64,000 nucleotides of DNA from Cololabis saira (lineage: Eukaryota; Chordata; Actinopteri; Beloniformes; Belonidae), in NCBI RefSeq assembly GCF_033807715.1, contig NC_084607.1, positions 15,486,941 through 15,550,940 on the forward strand, given 5' to 3'. A model generated the notes under the pieces. It had not been told where the DNA came from. It saw only the letters and a program-made list of their open reading frames with translations, and ran no database searches. Of this stretch, positions 24,499-35,839 are shown piece by piece (the first letter of the stretch is position 1; each line of letters starts with the position of its first letter). The translations under genes and the position numbers were made by a program.

Positions 24499-24798
24499 AT
24501 GAAAACACTTAAATCTAAACAGCCAGGGCAGTTAAGGATGCAGGGATGCTTTATTTGTCACAGTAAGGATGAGGATTTTAACAGATTTATGGTTTTAGCA
24601 GTAGAAGAAAGTGTCCATGAATCACATAGAATGAAAAGATTAACACGAAACCGGAAGAAAAGAAGCTATGAATCAAGATTTAAACTTTGTGGCAGGCTGC
24701 TGCCACCAAACACCAGACGGTGTGCATCTTCTACATCTTTCCAGTTGATCTGCAGTACCTCAGACACTGACTGTAGGTATAATATTGATTTAATCTAA
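24499..24798 (+). other. Open reading frame of unknown status
   Basis: A 99-codon frame with QGCFICHSKDEDFNRF, a basic KRLTRNRKKRSYESRFK tract and several Cys. It resembles a small zinc-binding or nuclear protein, but I recognise no family. It may be part of a gene starting at 24320, since a donor-like TGTAG|gtataa sits near its end. Confidence 0.25.
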
Positions 24799-24854
24799 TT
24801 TGTCTTCTTTGTAGACTGACTTGAAGGAGCTAAGCTGGTGTTTCCACCACAGTC

Positions 24855-25274
24855 ATGGGCTCCTCCATTGAACTGAGCCATGAGCTGAAGATGAAGCTGA
24901 TTGATGCTTACAAAGGTGGGAAAGGTTATAAAAAGATATCAAAGCATTTCGGGTTCTCAATTTCCACCATCAGGAATGTCATCAAGAAGTGGAAGGCGAC
25001 AGGAACTGTTGAAGTCAAGTCAAGATCTGGAAGACCAAGAAAAATTTCCACGCAAACAGCACATCTGCTGGGCACAAAAGCAAGGGAGAACCCTCACATG
25101 ACTGCAAAGGACCTGCAGGAAGGTTTAGCTGATGCAGGAGTGGTGGTGCACACATCTACTGTGAAGCGCTGTTTGAACGAACAGGGCCTCCGCGGACGTG
25201 GGCGAAGGAAGACTCAGAAGGAAACTGGACTAGAAAAGACTGCACCTGAAGCTGCAGAAGAAAAGTCAGAATGA
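24855..25274 (+). CDS. Tc1 transposase DNA-binding domain with a novel C-terminal tail
   Basis: 139 residues. Residues 1-50 form a paired-type helix-turn-helix (LKMKLIDAYKGGKGYKKISK, FSISTIRNVIKKW), followed by the GRPRK AT-hook-like linker. Residues 70-115 form the second HTH (TAKDLQEGLADAGVVVHTST), ending at TVKRCLNEQGLRGR. The DDE catalytic domain is absent; instead a Lys/Glu-rich tail of about 25 residues ends at TGA. The frame is intact and no Tc1 inverted repeats are evident nearby. An acceptor-like tcttctttgtag precedes it at 24814 and ATTAAA follows near 25426. It is either a decayed Tc1 copy with an internal deletion or a captured DNA-binding gene. Confidence 0.55.
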   Translation: MGSSIELSHELKMKLIDAYKGGKGYKKISKHFGFSISTIRNVIKKWKATGTVEVKSRSGRPRKISTQTAHLLGTKARENPHMTAKDLQEGLADAGVVVHTSTVKRCLNEQGLRGRGRRKTQKETGLEKTAPEAAEEKSE

Positions 25275-25449
25275 GTCAGTCACTTTATAAATGACTTCTG
25301 ATGAACAGAAGATAAGGGGACAGGAGGATGATAGCCTTCATCATCACTTTAAATGCCTACAGTTGACCATTATTTGCATATAAAATGTGTAAATGTGCAC
25401 AAAAGAAGTAAAAAATGAATTATTATTAAAGTTCAAGACCTCCTTGATA

Positions 25450-25752
25450 TTTTAGTGGATATTGGATATTGGATATTGAACCACCTCAGTGTCTGCTGTC
25501 TACATCTGTTTATATAGTCATCCCTGTAGTGCACCAGTTAGCCACTGTGTCTGTGTCTCTCCTTTCTCTGTTCTTCATTCTCTCTGTCTGTTTTCTCTTT
25601 TCCTGCTCTGCCCAGCTGGTCTCCGACAGGAGGGCCCCTCCTTATGAGCCAGGTCCGGCTCAAGGTTTCTTCCCTTCTAAAAGGGGAGTTTTTCCTTGCC
25701 ACTGTTGGGCCACTAGGGGAGTTTTTACCTGCCATTGTTTATGTTATGTTTA
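25450..25752 (+). mobile_element. Retroelement 3' region, split by a Tc1 insertion
   Basis: ctgctctgcccagctggtct...gtttcttcccttctaaaaggg is a widespread fish retroelement 3' segment. Its end, ctctggaaagcgcttctgtt...gacgctatataaattgaat, resumes at 26486-26550. Confidence 0.55.
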
Positions 25753-26458
25753 TACAGTTGTATGAAAAAGTGTGTCCCCCCTTCCTGATTTTTTTTTTTT
25801 TGCATGTTTGTCACACTTAAATGTTTCAGATCATCAAACAAATTTAAATATTAGACAAAAATAACACAAGTAAACACAAAATGCAGTTTTAAATGAAGAT
25901 TATTAAGGGGAAAGAAAAATCCAAACCTACATGGCCTTGTGTGAAAAAGTGATTGCCCCCTAAACCTAATAACTGGTCGAGCCACCCTTAACAGGAACAA
26001 CTGCAATCAAATGTTTGCGATAACTGGCAAAGAGTCTTTTACAGCGCTGTGGAGGAATTTTGGTCCTCTCATCTTTGCAGAATTGTTGTAATTCAGCCAC
26101 ATTGGAGGGTTTTCGAGCATGAACCACCTTTTTAAGGTCACGCCACAGCATCTCTATCACAGCATCTCAGTCGGATTCAGGTCGGGACTTTGACTAGGCC
26201 ACTCCAAAGTCTTGATTTTGTTTTTCTTAAGCCATTCAGAGGTGGACTTGCAATCACTTTTCACAAAGGACCATTTAGGTTTAGATTTTTTCCCCCTTAA
26301 TAATAAAAACCTTCATTTAAAAACTGGATTTTGTTTTTACTTGTGTTGTCTTTGTCTAATATTAAAATTTGTTTGATGATCTGAAACATTTAAGTGTGAC
26401 AAACATGCACAAAAATAAGAAATCAGGAAGGGGGCAAACACTTTTTCACACAACTGTA
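25753..26458 (-). mobile_element. Tc1-like transposon remnant
   Basis: The inverted ends tacagttgtatgaaaaagtg and cactttttcacacaactgta lie between TA dinucleotides. On the minus strand 26160-25966 encodes the transposase C-terminus (IEMLWRDLKKVVHARKPSN, RCKRLFASYRKHLIAVV). The rest of the transposase is deleted. Confidence 0.85.
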
Positions 26459-26549
26459 TAATAATTGTTCGGGGATCATGTACTGGGTCTCTGGAAAGCG
26501 CTTCTGTTGTAATAGACGCTATATAAATTGAATAGAATTGAATTGAAGA

Positions 26550-27340
26550 ACTTGGTTGGTTGGAGACCGCAATCAAAACCCAGAAAAACAAAATCAATTG
26601 CATATGAAGGACCAACAGACTGGACTGTGTTCTTCAAATCACTTGAAACACATCAATGGGATGTTGAAATGGCAAAAATGTCATCTTACTTGCTTTGGAA
26701 GTCAAAAATTGTGGACCTTTTCCTCACTGGTGTCAACAGAATAGCTTGTTTGCTCTTTTCATGTTTATTTTTTCATTTTCATATTGCCATATTTATTGCC
26801 ATAACCCTCAAGGTCACAGTATTGATGAATGCAGAAATTTAAGGGGCTTTCAATACTTGCTCACTGCCATCCATCTGTGTTTATATGAAATCTGGAACTT
26901 TTTTTTTTTTTATGTGTGACTTTTTCCACTGTTAAAGAGTTATAAATAAAGTGCACTATATCAACGATACTCAGAATACAACACTTGTATTAGGAGGTGT
27001 GGTTAAATTAAACCGACTTAATGGATTCAGGCTCAGTGAAACCTCAGCTGGAAGACAAAAAGGACAGAAATGGATTGAATTTACATTTTATTGTCATAAT
27101 TGTTAACTTTTCTCATACCACATTATAAATGCTGATAGTACCCGTTCATAAAGCACTGGTGCACACAGTTTTCACTAAATTTATTTTAAATGGTAGTCCT
27201 GTGTATTATTTTTATTATTACAGCTTCATATGCATCATTAAAAGACGAATTTCTAAATCAGACTGTGAGAGCAGAGCGGCCCAAAAACATGTCAGGACTT
27301 TAAGCAACCTGCAAACGAAAAGTCTCTGAAAACTGAAAAC
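26550..27340. other. Unannotated repeat-like sequence
   Basis: Short frames only. 26840-26950 (gggctttcaatacttgctc, then a T-run and ataaataaagtgc) looks like the end of a dispersed element. No gene supported. Confidence 0.3.
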
Positions 27341-27780
27341 TTGAAAAAAGATGTTTTTGGTGCTATAGCAGGGGAGTTGTTGTGCCACGAGCCCCTCAGC
27401 CAGCAGCCAGCACAGCTGTGGCGGATTCCAATCAGCCCAGCTGCTCCACCATCATGATCAAGGGCTGCCTTCATAAGCTGCTGAGAGACAACGCTCAACG
27501 CTTAGACGTTGACTACTGTGGCAAGTATCTGCAGCAGAAAGTTTAGGCTCTGGTGTCTGAGATTTTGTAGATCTGCTATTTTTGGTCCTAACTGTTCTTT
27601 CCTTGTGTTCCAGGCTCCCTCCAGTCAATCCAGCGTCTCCCCGCTCCACCGTCCACCTCCCCCGGACTGAGTTTACTCATTAAATCCTTTGTTTGCAACT
27701 TCAGTCTCAGTGTCTTTGCTTTTGGGGTCCCTGGCACATTTGGCTATTTCTATTCTCGAGTGAGCCTAACAGGAGTACCA
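27341..27780. repeat. Probable dispersed repeat, GC-richer
   Basis: The stretch tggcggattccaatcagccc...tttactcattaaatcctttg...gggtccctggcacatttggc has the look of a known composite fish repeat. It contains no coherent reading frame. Confidence 0.35.
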
Positions 27781-27951
27781 GTACCTTGTGCATATAATTG
27801 TTTCTCCATAAAGCTGTGTAATGACATGCTGCAAGCTGAGTATGAAATACATTCTGTTCAACTTATCTCTGGACAAAGTTACCCGTGGTGCATTAATTAT
27901 CATTTCTTGATTCTTCACCTGATTTGAGTGATACTGATCTGTATTGTGAGC

Positions 27952-27988
<37 letters not shown>
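27952..27988. repeat. (GT)n(TA)n microsatellite
   Basis: About twelve GT units followed by TA units. Confidence 0.9.
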
Positions 27989-28229
27989 TTTTTTTGCTCT
28001 GCTGCTCCTCTGAGTGTTTATATTAATCCAAGAACCGGACTCCAATATTCTCCACAACACTTAAGTGACAGACGATGACACAAATAAAAGAATGTTATTT
28101 AATACTGTGATTTTGTGTGTAAATACAAAGACGCTAGATGTGGCAGAAGCTTCAGAGGGCCTGGGACTCATGTGTTTTGTTTAAAGATATATATATATAT
28201 ATTTTTTCTGTGTTGTCTTGCCTATAAGA

Positions 28230-28770
28230 ATCATAGCTGTCAAGTTTTGGATTTAAAAATAAGGGTCCCACCGGCCCAACCGAGGTCCAGTATTACATTT
28301 TAAGACAGATTTACGAAAACTACCTATCAACCACTCAAACTACAATTATGTGCTCAGAATCTGATAGGCCGACCTTTGTAGACATTGAAATGCTGTGGAC
28401 CATCTTGTTTGTGATTCCTATAATACAGCCTAAATGAAAACGCACACTTATTTATTTTAAATATTTTCAGTTTATATACACATTGAAATGCCTCCTCTTT
28501 CTTATTACATCCATCCATCTGATTTGTTGCTCCAAGTTTGCTCCCGTAGTCTCCACTAACCTTGCGAGCCTGCCAACCAGGCTACAGCAGGTGGCAGTTC
28601 CCGCGAGGTTAGTGGCAATTCAGTTTGTTGTTTCAAAATTATTATATTATCAAATGAGAAATTTACGGGAAAATACTAATACGGGAGGACGGTGGGAAAG
28701 AGGTGTAAAATACGGTAGTTTCCCGGCCAAAATGGGAGACTTGACAGGTATGGTAAGAATGTCTTGCTTT
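28230..28770. repeat. Probable non-autonomous DNA element
   Basis: tcatagctgtcaagttttgg at the left and gagacttgacaggtatggta at the right form weak inverted ends. The inner text (tacgggaggacggtggga, ggtagtttcccggccaaaa) matches a frequent teleost repeat type. Confidence 0.4.
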
Positions 28771-28864
28771 TTTTGCTGTAAATTGCAAACAAAAGACTAA
28801 TAAACACATGTTTTAAAAAAAATATATATGCAAAAATTCCTCAAATATTATTTTATACATTTCC

Positions 28865-29395
28865 CTACACCTTCTTCTTCTTTTTCTTCTTCTCCTTTCG
28901 GCTTTTCACTTCAGGGGTCACCACAGCGAATCAGTTGCCTCCATCTGCAGCTGTCTTCTGCATCCTCTTCTCTTACCCCAACTACCTTCACGTCCTCTTT
29001 CACTACATCTATAAACCTCCTCTTTGGTCTTCCTCTGGGCCTCCTGCCTGGCAGTTCAAAACTCAGCATCCTTCTACCAATATATTCACTATCTCTCCTC
29101 TGGACGTGTCCGAACCATCTCAGTCTGGCCTCCCTGACTTTATCTCCAAAGCCTCTAACATGTGCTGTCCCTCTGATGTTCTCATTCCTGATCCTATCCA
29201 GTCTGGTCACTCCCACAGAGAACCTCAGCATCTTCATCTCTGCTATCTCCAGCTCTGCCTCCTGTCTTTTCCCCACTGTCTCTAGATCAAACAACATCCC
29301 TGGTCTCACCCAAGTTTTGTACACCTTTCCTTTCATTTTAGCTGAAACTCTTTTATCACACATGACACATTTCTCCACCCATTAATTTCCCCTAC
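28865..29395 (-). mobile_element. RTE-type LINE, 3' end of ORF2
   Basis: A minus-strand open frame of 155 codons from 29378 contains KVYKTWVRPGMLF, MKMLRFSVGVTRLDRIRNE, EARLRWFGHVQRRDSEYIG and GRPKRRFIDVV, the conserved C-terminus of RTE-clade reverse transcriptases. It ends with the usual CGDP followed by a simple ttc-rich region. Confidence 0.8.
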
Positions 29396-29683
29396 ACCTA
29401 GTACTCGAGTTGTAAAAAAAAATCAAGGGGGATGGTGGATTTTATCATATGGGGACAGATAATTTGTGCTGATTACAAATAATATGATATATTACAAATA
29501 ATAGCACTGACCAAAACACCTGCAGAAATACTGCAGGAATGACATAGCAGCAGTTAAATGCAGCCTTCTGTAAGCTTTAAATATCAACTGGGCTTACATC
29601 AAATACATCAAAACACAACAATAAAAAACACTTTTCTGAACTTATCAATATGACTCTGTCCTTCACAGGATAAGTAAAATGGA

Positions 29684-29995
29684 TCACTGCAAAAAATCTT
29701 AACAAGAATATTTGTCTTATTTCTAGTTAAAATGTCTCATTTTAGTAAATAAATCTCATTACACTTAAAACAAGACTCATAACTGGAAAAAACAACAATT
29801 TTCAACTGTTTCAAGTAGATTTTCACTTGAAATAAGTAGAAAAATCTGCCAGTGGAACAAGATTTTTTTGCTTGTAATGAGAAAATAAATCTTGTCCCAC
29901 TGGCAGATTTTCCTACTTATTTCAAGTGAAAATTTACTTGAAACAGGTGAAAATGGTCAAATAAGTTATTTTTCTGGTGTTATTTTCCTGGTGAT
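29684..29995. mobile_element. Palindromic MITE
   Basis: aaaatctgccagtggaacaag near 29850 pairs with cttgtcccactggcagatttt near 29893. The outer arms (caagaatatttgtcttattt; aagtgaaaatttacttgaaac) are partly symmetrical. Begins actgcaaaaaatctt. Confidence 0.65.
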
Positions 29996-30079
29996 GACTC
30001 TAAATCTTGAAATAGCAGTAAAACCACATTCATTGATGAAATGACATAAGGGATGGAAAGGGGGGGTGGCAGTTTTACT

Positions 30080-30192
30080 GGGGGGGTGATTTGGACCGTT
30101 TTTATTTCAGGGGGGATGATTTGGACCGTTTTTATTTCAGGGGGGATGATTTGGACCGTTTTTATTTCAGGGGGGATGATTTGGACCGTTTT
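30080..30192. repeat. 30-bp tandem repeat, about four units
   Basis: Unit gatttggaccgtttttattt plus caggggggat, nearly identical in all copies, running directly into the MITE that follows and replacing its expected left terminus. Confidence 0.85.
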
Positions 30193-30819
30193 TATATTAG
30201 GGCCAAACTAAGACAAAAAAAATTGGAAATTACGAGAATAAAGTCGTAAAATTACAAGAATAAAGTCGTAATATTACGAGAATAAACTCGTAAAATTACG
30301 AGAATAAAGTCATAGCCTAATTTTGCGAGAATAAAGTCGTAATATTATGAGAATAAAGTCGTAATATTACGAGAATAAAGTCGTAATATTAGGAGAATAA
30401 AGTCGTAAAATTACGAGAATAAAGTCATAGCCTAATGTTGCGAGAATAAAGTCGTAATATTATGAGAATAATGTCGTAATATTACGAGAATGAAGTCGTA
30501 ATATTACGAGAATGAAGTCGTAATATTACGAGAATAAAGTTGTAAAATTACGAGAATAAAGTCATAGTTTAATGTTGCGAGAATAAAGTCGTAATATTAT
30601 GAGAATAAAGTCGTAATATTACGAGAATAAAGTCGTAATATTACGAGAATAAAGTCGTAAAATTACAAGATTAAAGTCATATTGTTGCAAGAATAAAGTC
30701 ATAATATTACGACTTTATTCCCGTAACTTTAGGCTATGACTTTATTCTCATAATTTTACGACTTTATTCTCGTAATTTCCTATTTTTTTGTCTTAGTTTG
30801 GCCCTAATACTCCGTCGTA
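30193..30819. mobile_element. MITE with cgagaataaagtcgtaat internal repeats
   Basis: Same family as 2768-3183. It starts at tattagggccaaactaagac, without the outer tacgacggag, and ends ggccctaatactccgtcgta. The interior has more than a dozen units of the roughly 20-bp repeat, then inverted units. Confidence 0.8.
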
Positions 30820-30942
30820 CATGATACATCCCCCCTCAACTCGAGTACTGCCTACACCACGATGGCAAAATTATTTGATATGGTGACGTCACCTTTGTGA
30901 AACGTAAGGCGCGGCCGGTGTCGTCATCACGTCGGCACGTTA

Positions 30943-30980
30943 GTGGGCGGGGCCTGGCGGTTTCTGGGCGGGGCTATAAA
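30943..30980 (+). promoter_or_regulatory. eif1: eif1 promoter: GC boxes and TATA box
   Basis: GGGCGGGGC occurs at 30945-30953 and 30966-30974, followed by TATAAA at 30975-30980, about 180 bp before the ATG. CpG-rich surroundings and a short GC-rich leader follow. Confidence 0.75.
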
Positions 30981-31160
30981 GGCTTGTTTTCCACCGCCTG
31001 CGCGGTGAACGACCTCCATTTTGTGAGAGCCAGTGGACCCGAGTCGACCGTCGTCCCGTGAGGAGATCAAACCGACAAATAACCGACACAAAAACTGAAC
31101 TTAGCCGACGATCAGCTTGTTATCCAAGTCACTATCCGAAAGGAAAGCAAATCTTATCGT

Positions 31161-32370
31161 ATGTCCGCTATTCAGAACCTCCAAACCTTTGGTGAGTGAA
31201 AACCGTCGAGCTGAAAGAAGACCCGGGGTGGGGGATGGGCGAGAGCTACAATCACGTTAAGCCTTTATTTTACTTTCACGTTTGGTCCTTCTCGAAACGG
31301 TTCCGATTATTCAGATTGCATCGAAACTTTTAGATTTAAATTGATTTTTAAGTTGCCTTAGCGTTAAAACAACCGCCATTAGGCCCAAACGCACTCAACG
31401 CGGTAGCGTATTGTTAAAAAAAAAAAAAAATTTAAACTAGCATATTTAAAAAAATATGTAAAAAAATTGTAAGAAAATAAGGTCCTAACTAATCTATAAA
31501 GATCTACAACTGATGTGGCGTTCCGTGTTTGCGGAATAAAGGTCTTTTTAGCGGCTGTGCGGTTTGCATGTGTGTGTGCGCAGTTTAAAGCCTGATTTAT
31601 GGTTCCGCGTTACACCGACGCAGAGCCTACGGCGTAGGGTACGCGGCGACGCGCAACCTCTGCGTCGATTTAACGCAGAACCATAATTCAGGCTTCAGTG
31701 CGACGCCCTTTTGAAATTAAATCGGGAGTTAACGCCTGACTAAACTTATTTTCTTATCTTTGTGGCCGCGATGTGATTCTGAAATGCAAAACTTTGAATG
31801 TAATTTTTTTTTTTTCTTTCCTTGTCCCCCTCAGACCCCTTTGCTGATGCAACTAAGGGTGATGATCGACTCCCAGCCGGGACAGAGGACTACATCCACA
31901 TAAGAATCCAGCAGCGGAACGGCAGGAAGACCCTCACTACTGTCCAGGGCATCTCGGCCGACTATGACAAGAAGAAGCTAGTCAAGGCCTTCAAGAAGGT
32001 AATGCATGAGGGTGGGGGTTCGATTATCAACAATAATCGGAACAATCAATCTGTTGCGGGAGCATTCCAACTATTGTCTAACATTTGATTTTTTTCGTGC
32101 TTTCTTCTAACAGAAGTTCGCCTGCAATGGGACAGTGATTGAGCACCCAGAGTATGGTGAAGTAATCCAACTTCAGGGTGACCAGCGCAAGAATATCTGC
32201 CAGTTCTTGATTGAGGTATTTTTTTTTATGAAAATTTTTCTTGTTCACTTGCCTTTACTGAAATTGATTCACTTTTTTGTCACATTTGTAGTGTAATTTT
32301 TAAAACATTGATTTTCTGTTTGCAGATTGACCTGGCCAAGGAGGAGCAGCTCAAAGTCCACGGCTTTTAG
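31161..32370 (+). CDS. eif1: Eukaryotic translation initiation factor 1 (eIF1), four exons
   Basis: Exons 31161-31191, 31835-31998, 32114-32215 and 32326-32370 join in phase at canonical GT-AG sites to give 113 residues, the exact vertebrate length. The protein starts MSAIQNLQTFDPFADATKGD, contains the SUI1-fold core (HIRIQQRNGRKTLTTVQGI, KKFACNGTVIEHPEYGEVIQ, LQGDQRKNICQFL) and ends QLKVHGF. eIF1 binds the 40S subunit near the P site, keeps the scanning complex open and enforces AUG selection. Exons are GC-richer than the flanks. Residues are a mix of the eIF1 and eIF1B types, so the paralogue is not certain. Start context tatcgtATGt is only moderate, a feature known for eIF1 autoregulation. 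Confidence 0.97.
31588..31699. mobile_element. Palindromic MITE in eif1 intron 1
   Basis: gcctgatttatggttccgcg at the left and cgcagaaccataattcaggc at the right are inverted ends, with gacgcagagcc/cctctgcgtc inside. Related copy at 8950-9050. Confidence 0.8.
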
Positions 32371-33400
32371 GAGCTGCCAGCAGCCCTCTCCCCTTCTGTC
32401 CTGGAAGGCCATTAAGTGCCCCACCCCAACCCTCTTCCCCCTTTTCCTATGCTCTGCTGTTGCTCTTCCTCCCCCTTCTCTCCCCTTCTGCAGTCCCCCC
32501 AGCTCCTATTAAGTAACACGTGAATTACCTCTGAATAACATGGGACTCTGTAACACCACTGTTCCCCTACAACACCAGGGGGCAGGCTTGCGCTCACAAA
32601 GACACACCACTGCAGCTCCACACATCAGGGATGAGTGGTGATGACCCTCCCACTCACATTTCCTCCATGTCCCTTGCGTTTTATTTCCTTTTTTCTTTTT
32701 AGGTCTTGTGCCGCAACGAGGCGCAGTTTCATGTAATGTTTTTGTTTTGTATTTAAAGGTGTTTCAATAAAACGATGAGTCTCCATAATGTATTGGAGTG
32801 TTGTCATGGGGTGAGGGTGGGGTGTGTGCAAAGGAGGGTTGCACTTCAAATGCTATATCATGGGTTTAAAAAAAAAAAAAGACTGCAGATGGAAGGGGAC
32901 ATTTGAGTGGCTGCAGTTAAGGAGTTTTACATACTTGCCATCAAGAGCTGTTTTAACTTTTGTACTAAAGTTCCCCTGGTGTGCCAGTTCTCGTTTGGGC
33001 AGGGATGTCTGAATCAGAGCATTTACCATTTTCATTCCATTTTTTTTAAGCTTTTTTTCTCCCTCCCCATACCACAGTATCAAACTTGAGCATTCGGTGG
33101 TACTCCCACTTTGATCAAAGTGTGGCCTGTAATAAAGTCTGATTATTCACTGTGATTATACCAGGATGAGGGAAAGTGAAAGTCAGAATTTTTTTTTTTT
33201 AAGTGAGGAGAGTCTTGGTGCTTGACTAGCTTTCTTTGGTCCAATCACTTTGGTACCAAGCGGATACTGAAGGACACAACTCTAAAATGTCCTGTAATGC
33301 AATAATCTGTTGTGATGTTTAACAAGTAATGGCAACAGAGGTGATGGTTTGTTTTGGAAATTCCTCATTTGGTTCAATAAAACTTGAGCAGTTGAAGCCT
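32371..33400 (+). other. eif1: eif1 3' UTR with two candidate poly(A) sites
   Basis: AATAAA at 32766-32771 and again near 33376 (ttcaataaaacttgagc). The C-rich region just after the stop is typical UTR. A longer transcript would end about 33400. Confidence 0.6.
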
Positions 33401-33839
33401 GTCCTGCGTGGGTGGTTTTACTTGTGAATTGGCAGAAGCACTTTTGGCTTAAATGCTAAAAAAAATTCAGTTTCAAACAGGAGTCTACAACAGAAAACCA
33501 AACCCTTGTTCACAGTAGGAGAGGCTGCAAAATTATTTTTATGTGTGTGTGTGTGTATATATGAGCAATTAAGTGCAGTTTTATACAGAATGGGTCAGGA
33601 AAGGAATAGCATATTAGAATATATATTAAAACTAAAAAACTGCATTCAAAAATGTAGATAATTATACATCTACTGAACAAAGATTAAAAAAAAAAAAGAT
33701 TAGTGTAGGTTTTTTTTTAATACATTTTGAAGATTTTATGGGTTTTTCTCTTGAGTCTTTGAGGATGAACAACTGAAACCTATTTTGAGAAAAATATTCT
33801 GGTTAAAAAGGGAAATATCTTCTAATCAATGAATACTAA
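33401..33839. other. Intergenic
   Basis: AT-rich spacer with a short GT/TA run (33543-33562). Nothing else seen. Confidence 0.4.
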
Positions 33840-33849
33840 TAACGTACAG

Positions 33850-34092
33850 GGACGCTACTTTTGAGTAATTTGTCCCTTCCGGGGATCCGTCAGTGTCCAT
33901 GGCAACGCAGCTGGCGCCGCCACACCAGGAACCTCGACGGTTTCCATGTTTCCATTTACCCGAGTCTAACATGCTGTTTTTCAGATTTACTTTGCGATTA
34001 TAACTGGATGACCTTATCAGACATAACTAAAGGTGTGCTGAAGATCACAAATATTATTTATAGGCCGATAAAAGGGCGGGAGTTCAGATGGT
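33850..34092 (+). other. Candidate 5' UTR exon of the Cys-rich gene
   Basis: A GC-richer patch ends at a strong donor, TTCAGATG|gtaagt (34093). It contains a short frame starting at 34008 (MTLSDITKGVLKITN) that is not phase-compatible with the next exon, so I treat it as leader. Assignment is tentative. Confidence 0.35.
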
Positions 34093-35212
34093 AAGTTTTT
34101 TTTTTTTTTAAATGTTTCCGAACCAGTCTGGGTTGTTTTGGAGAAACTACTGCTAGCAGCGGTTTAGCGACTTCAGTACGTGGGCACTGTGTCACTCTTA
34201 AAACTTTAATGATCATTTTATGGTGTTCCTCATTTTTATACGTTTTTTCTTTCTAATATTGTAAGACTCAGAAAAATCTTAGAGCTGTGAAACGTCTTAA
34301 ATCAGGTCTAGAAAAAACGACCAAAAAGATATATAATATATATGCTTTTATATATATCTACGTGTGTCATATAAATAACAATATATAAAACACTGTTTAT
34401 GCTTTTTGAAACCTGCATTCAATTAGGCAAAATGTAAAATAGCGACATTTCATGACTTTTTCTTTCATTCTGATGACCTCAGGTCATGTGGCAATCATAT
34501 TCACAGTATTTACACCTTTCAAGCCTTGATTAAATAATGTCATAGATGGTAAGGAGTGTATGAAACACGATTTGTGATTTCTTAAGTCTTTATTTTGTTA
34601 GCAGTTAGACAACTTTGGACCAGGACCAAAACATCTTAATCTCTATTCAAAACTAATCACTCATTTTGAAACATCTTATATTTTACTTTCCCACACAGGA
34701 GGCTCTTAGCTATGTCATAAATCCAGGTGGTGACTTTTTATTTGGCCAGGCACAGGTGTATATTACTGTTGTACTTGAGATGGATTATTTGCTGTGTACG
34801 TACACTACTTTGACAGTACAGACAGTTACTGCAAAGACACACAAACTGACCAAAAATAAACTAAATGCTCACTCAGCAGCACAATCTCAGAGACAAGAGG
34901 AGCAATTAAGTTAATACTAGTCAGCACTGAAAACAAAGACGTACAAACAAGCTCAAACATGCTGAAAAGAACCTGATTACAAGGCAGGGTGTATTGTAAT
35001 ATTTATATTAAGGCATCAGAGAAAATGTTTGACTGAAACCATTTATTAACATAAAATAAAGAAACAAAATTAAAGTGAAATAAGAAATACTTTGATAATC
35101 CCATAGGGATTGGTACATAGAGATATAGATTTACAGTAGATGTTTTACAAACTGACAAATAAATAAAAATAAAGCTACCGTAATAATAATAATGATAAAA
35201 CCCATAACATTT

Positions 35213-35705
35213 AGGCAAGGCAAGTTTATTTATATAGCACAATTCAACACAAGGTAATTCAAAGTGCTTTACATCGACATTAAAAGCGGCAAGACATAAT
35301 TAGACAGTAAATAACAAATAAAATGAAATAAAATTATGAATAAAATGATAAGAAAAGAAGTCAAATAATAGAAAGCACAAGTTGTTAAAAATAAGGGCAG
35401 TAGAGTACAGCAGGTAAGTATTTAATTTAGGAGTACGCTTCAGTAAACAGTAATGTTTTTAGGCCTGATTTAAAGGAGCTGATAGTTGGAGCAGACCTCA
35501 GGTCTACAGGAAGTTTGTTCCACCGGTGAGGAGCAGAATAACTGAACGCTGCCTCACCTTGCTTGGTTCTGGTTCTTGGGAACCACAACAAACCAGATCC
35601 AGATGAACCTCAGGGGTCTGGGAGCTTCATAGGAACTAACAGATCCAGCTTTTATTTTGGTCCAAGACCATTCAGTGCTTTGTAGACCAGCAGTAAGATT
35701 TTAAA
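35213..35705 (-). mobile_element. L2-type LINE 3' fragment, reversed
   Basis: Starts with the reversed tail ggcaaggcaagtttatttat and continues to the RT C-terminal region; same family as 3350-4300 and 22825-23631. Sits in the intron before coding exon 1 of the Cys-rich gene. Confidence 0.85.
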
Positions 35706-35839
35706 GTCCTATTTGTCAGTAAAACCAAGGAAAACAAAAGGAAAAAACAGATTAATAACGAAGTTTTAACTTTTTTTCCCCCAGTCAGTGGTCCGTGAGA
35801 GTCTTGTGACAGTTAAAGTTTTCTCCACGGAGCTACACG

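Noticed and set aside
28828..29385. 185-codon plus-strand Ser/Leu-rich frame
   Set aside because: Antisense of the RTE reverse transcriptase C-terminus.
30193..30819. Short regularly spaced repeats suggestive of a CRISPR array
   Set aside because: Units are contiguous AT-rich tandem repeats without unique spacers, within a TIR element of a fish genome.
33861..34094. 77-codon frame as first coding exon of the Cys-rich gene
   Set aside because: Its donor phase does not join the downstream exons; the ATG at 35840 gives a fully consistent model.
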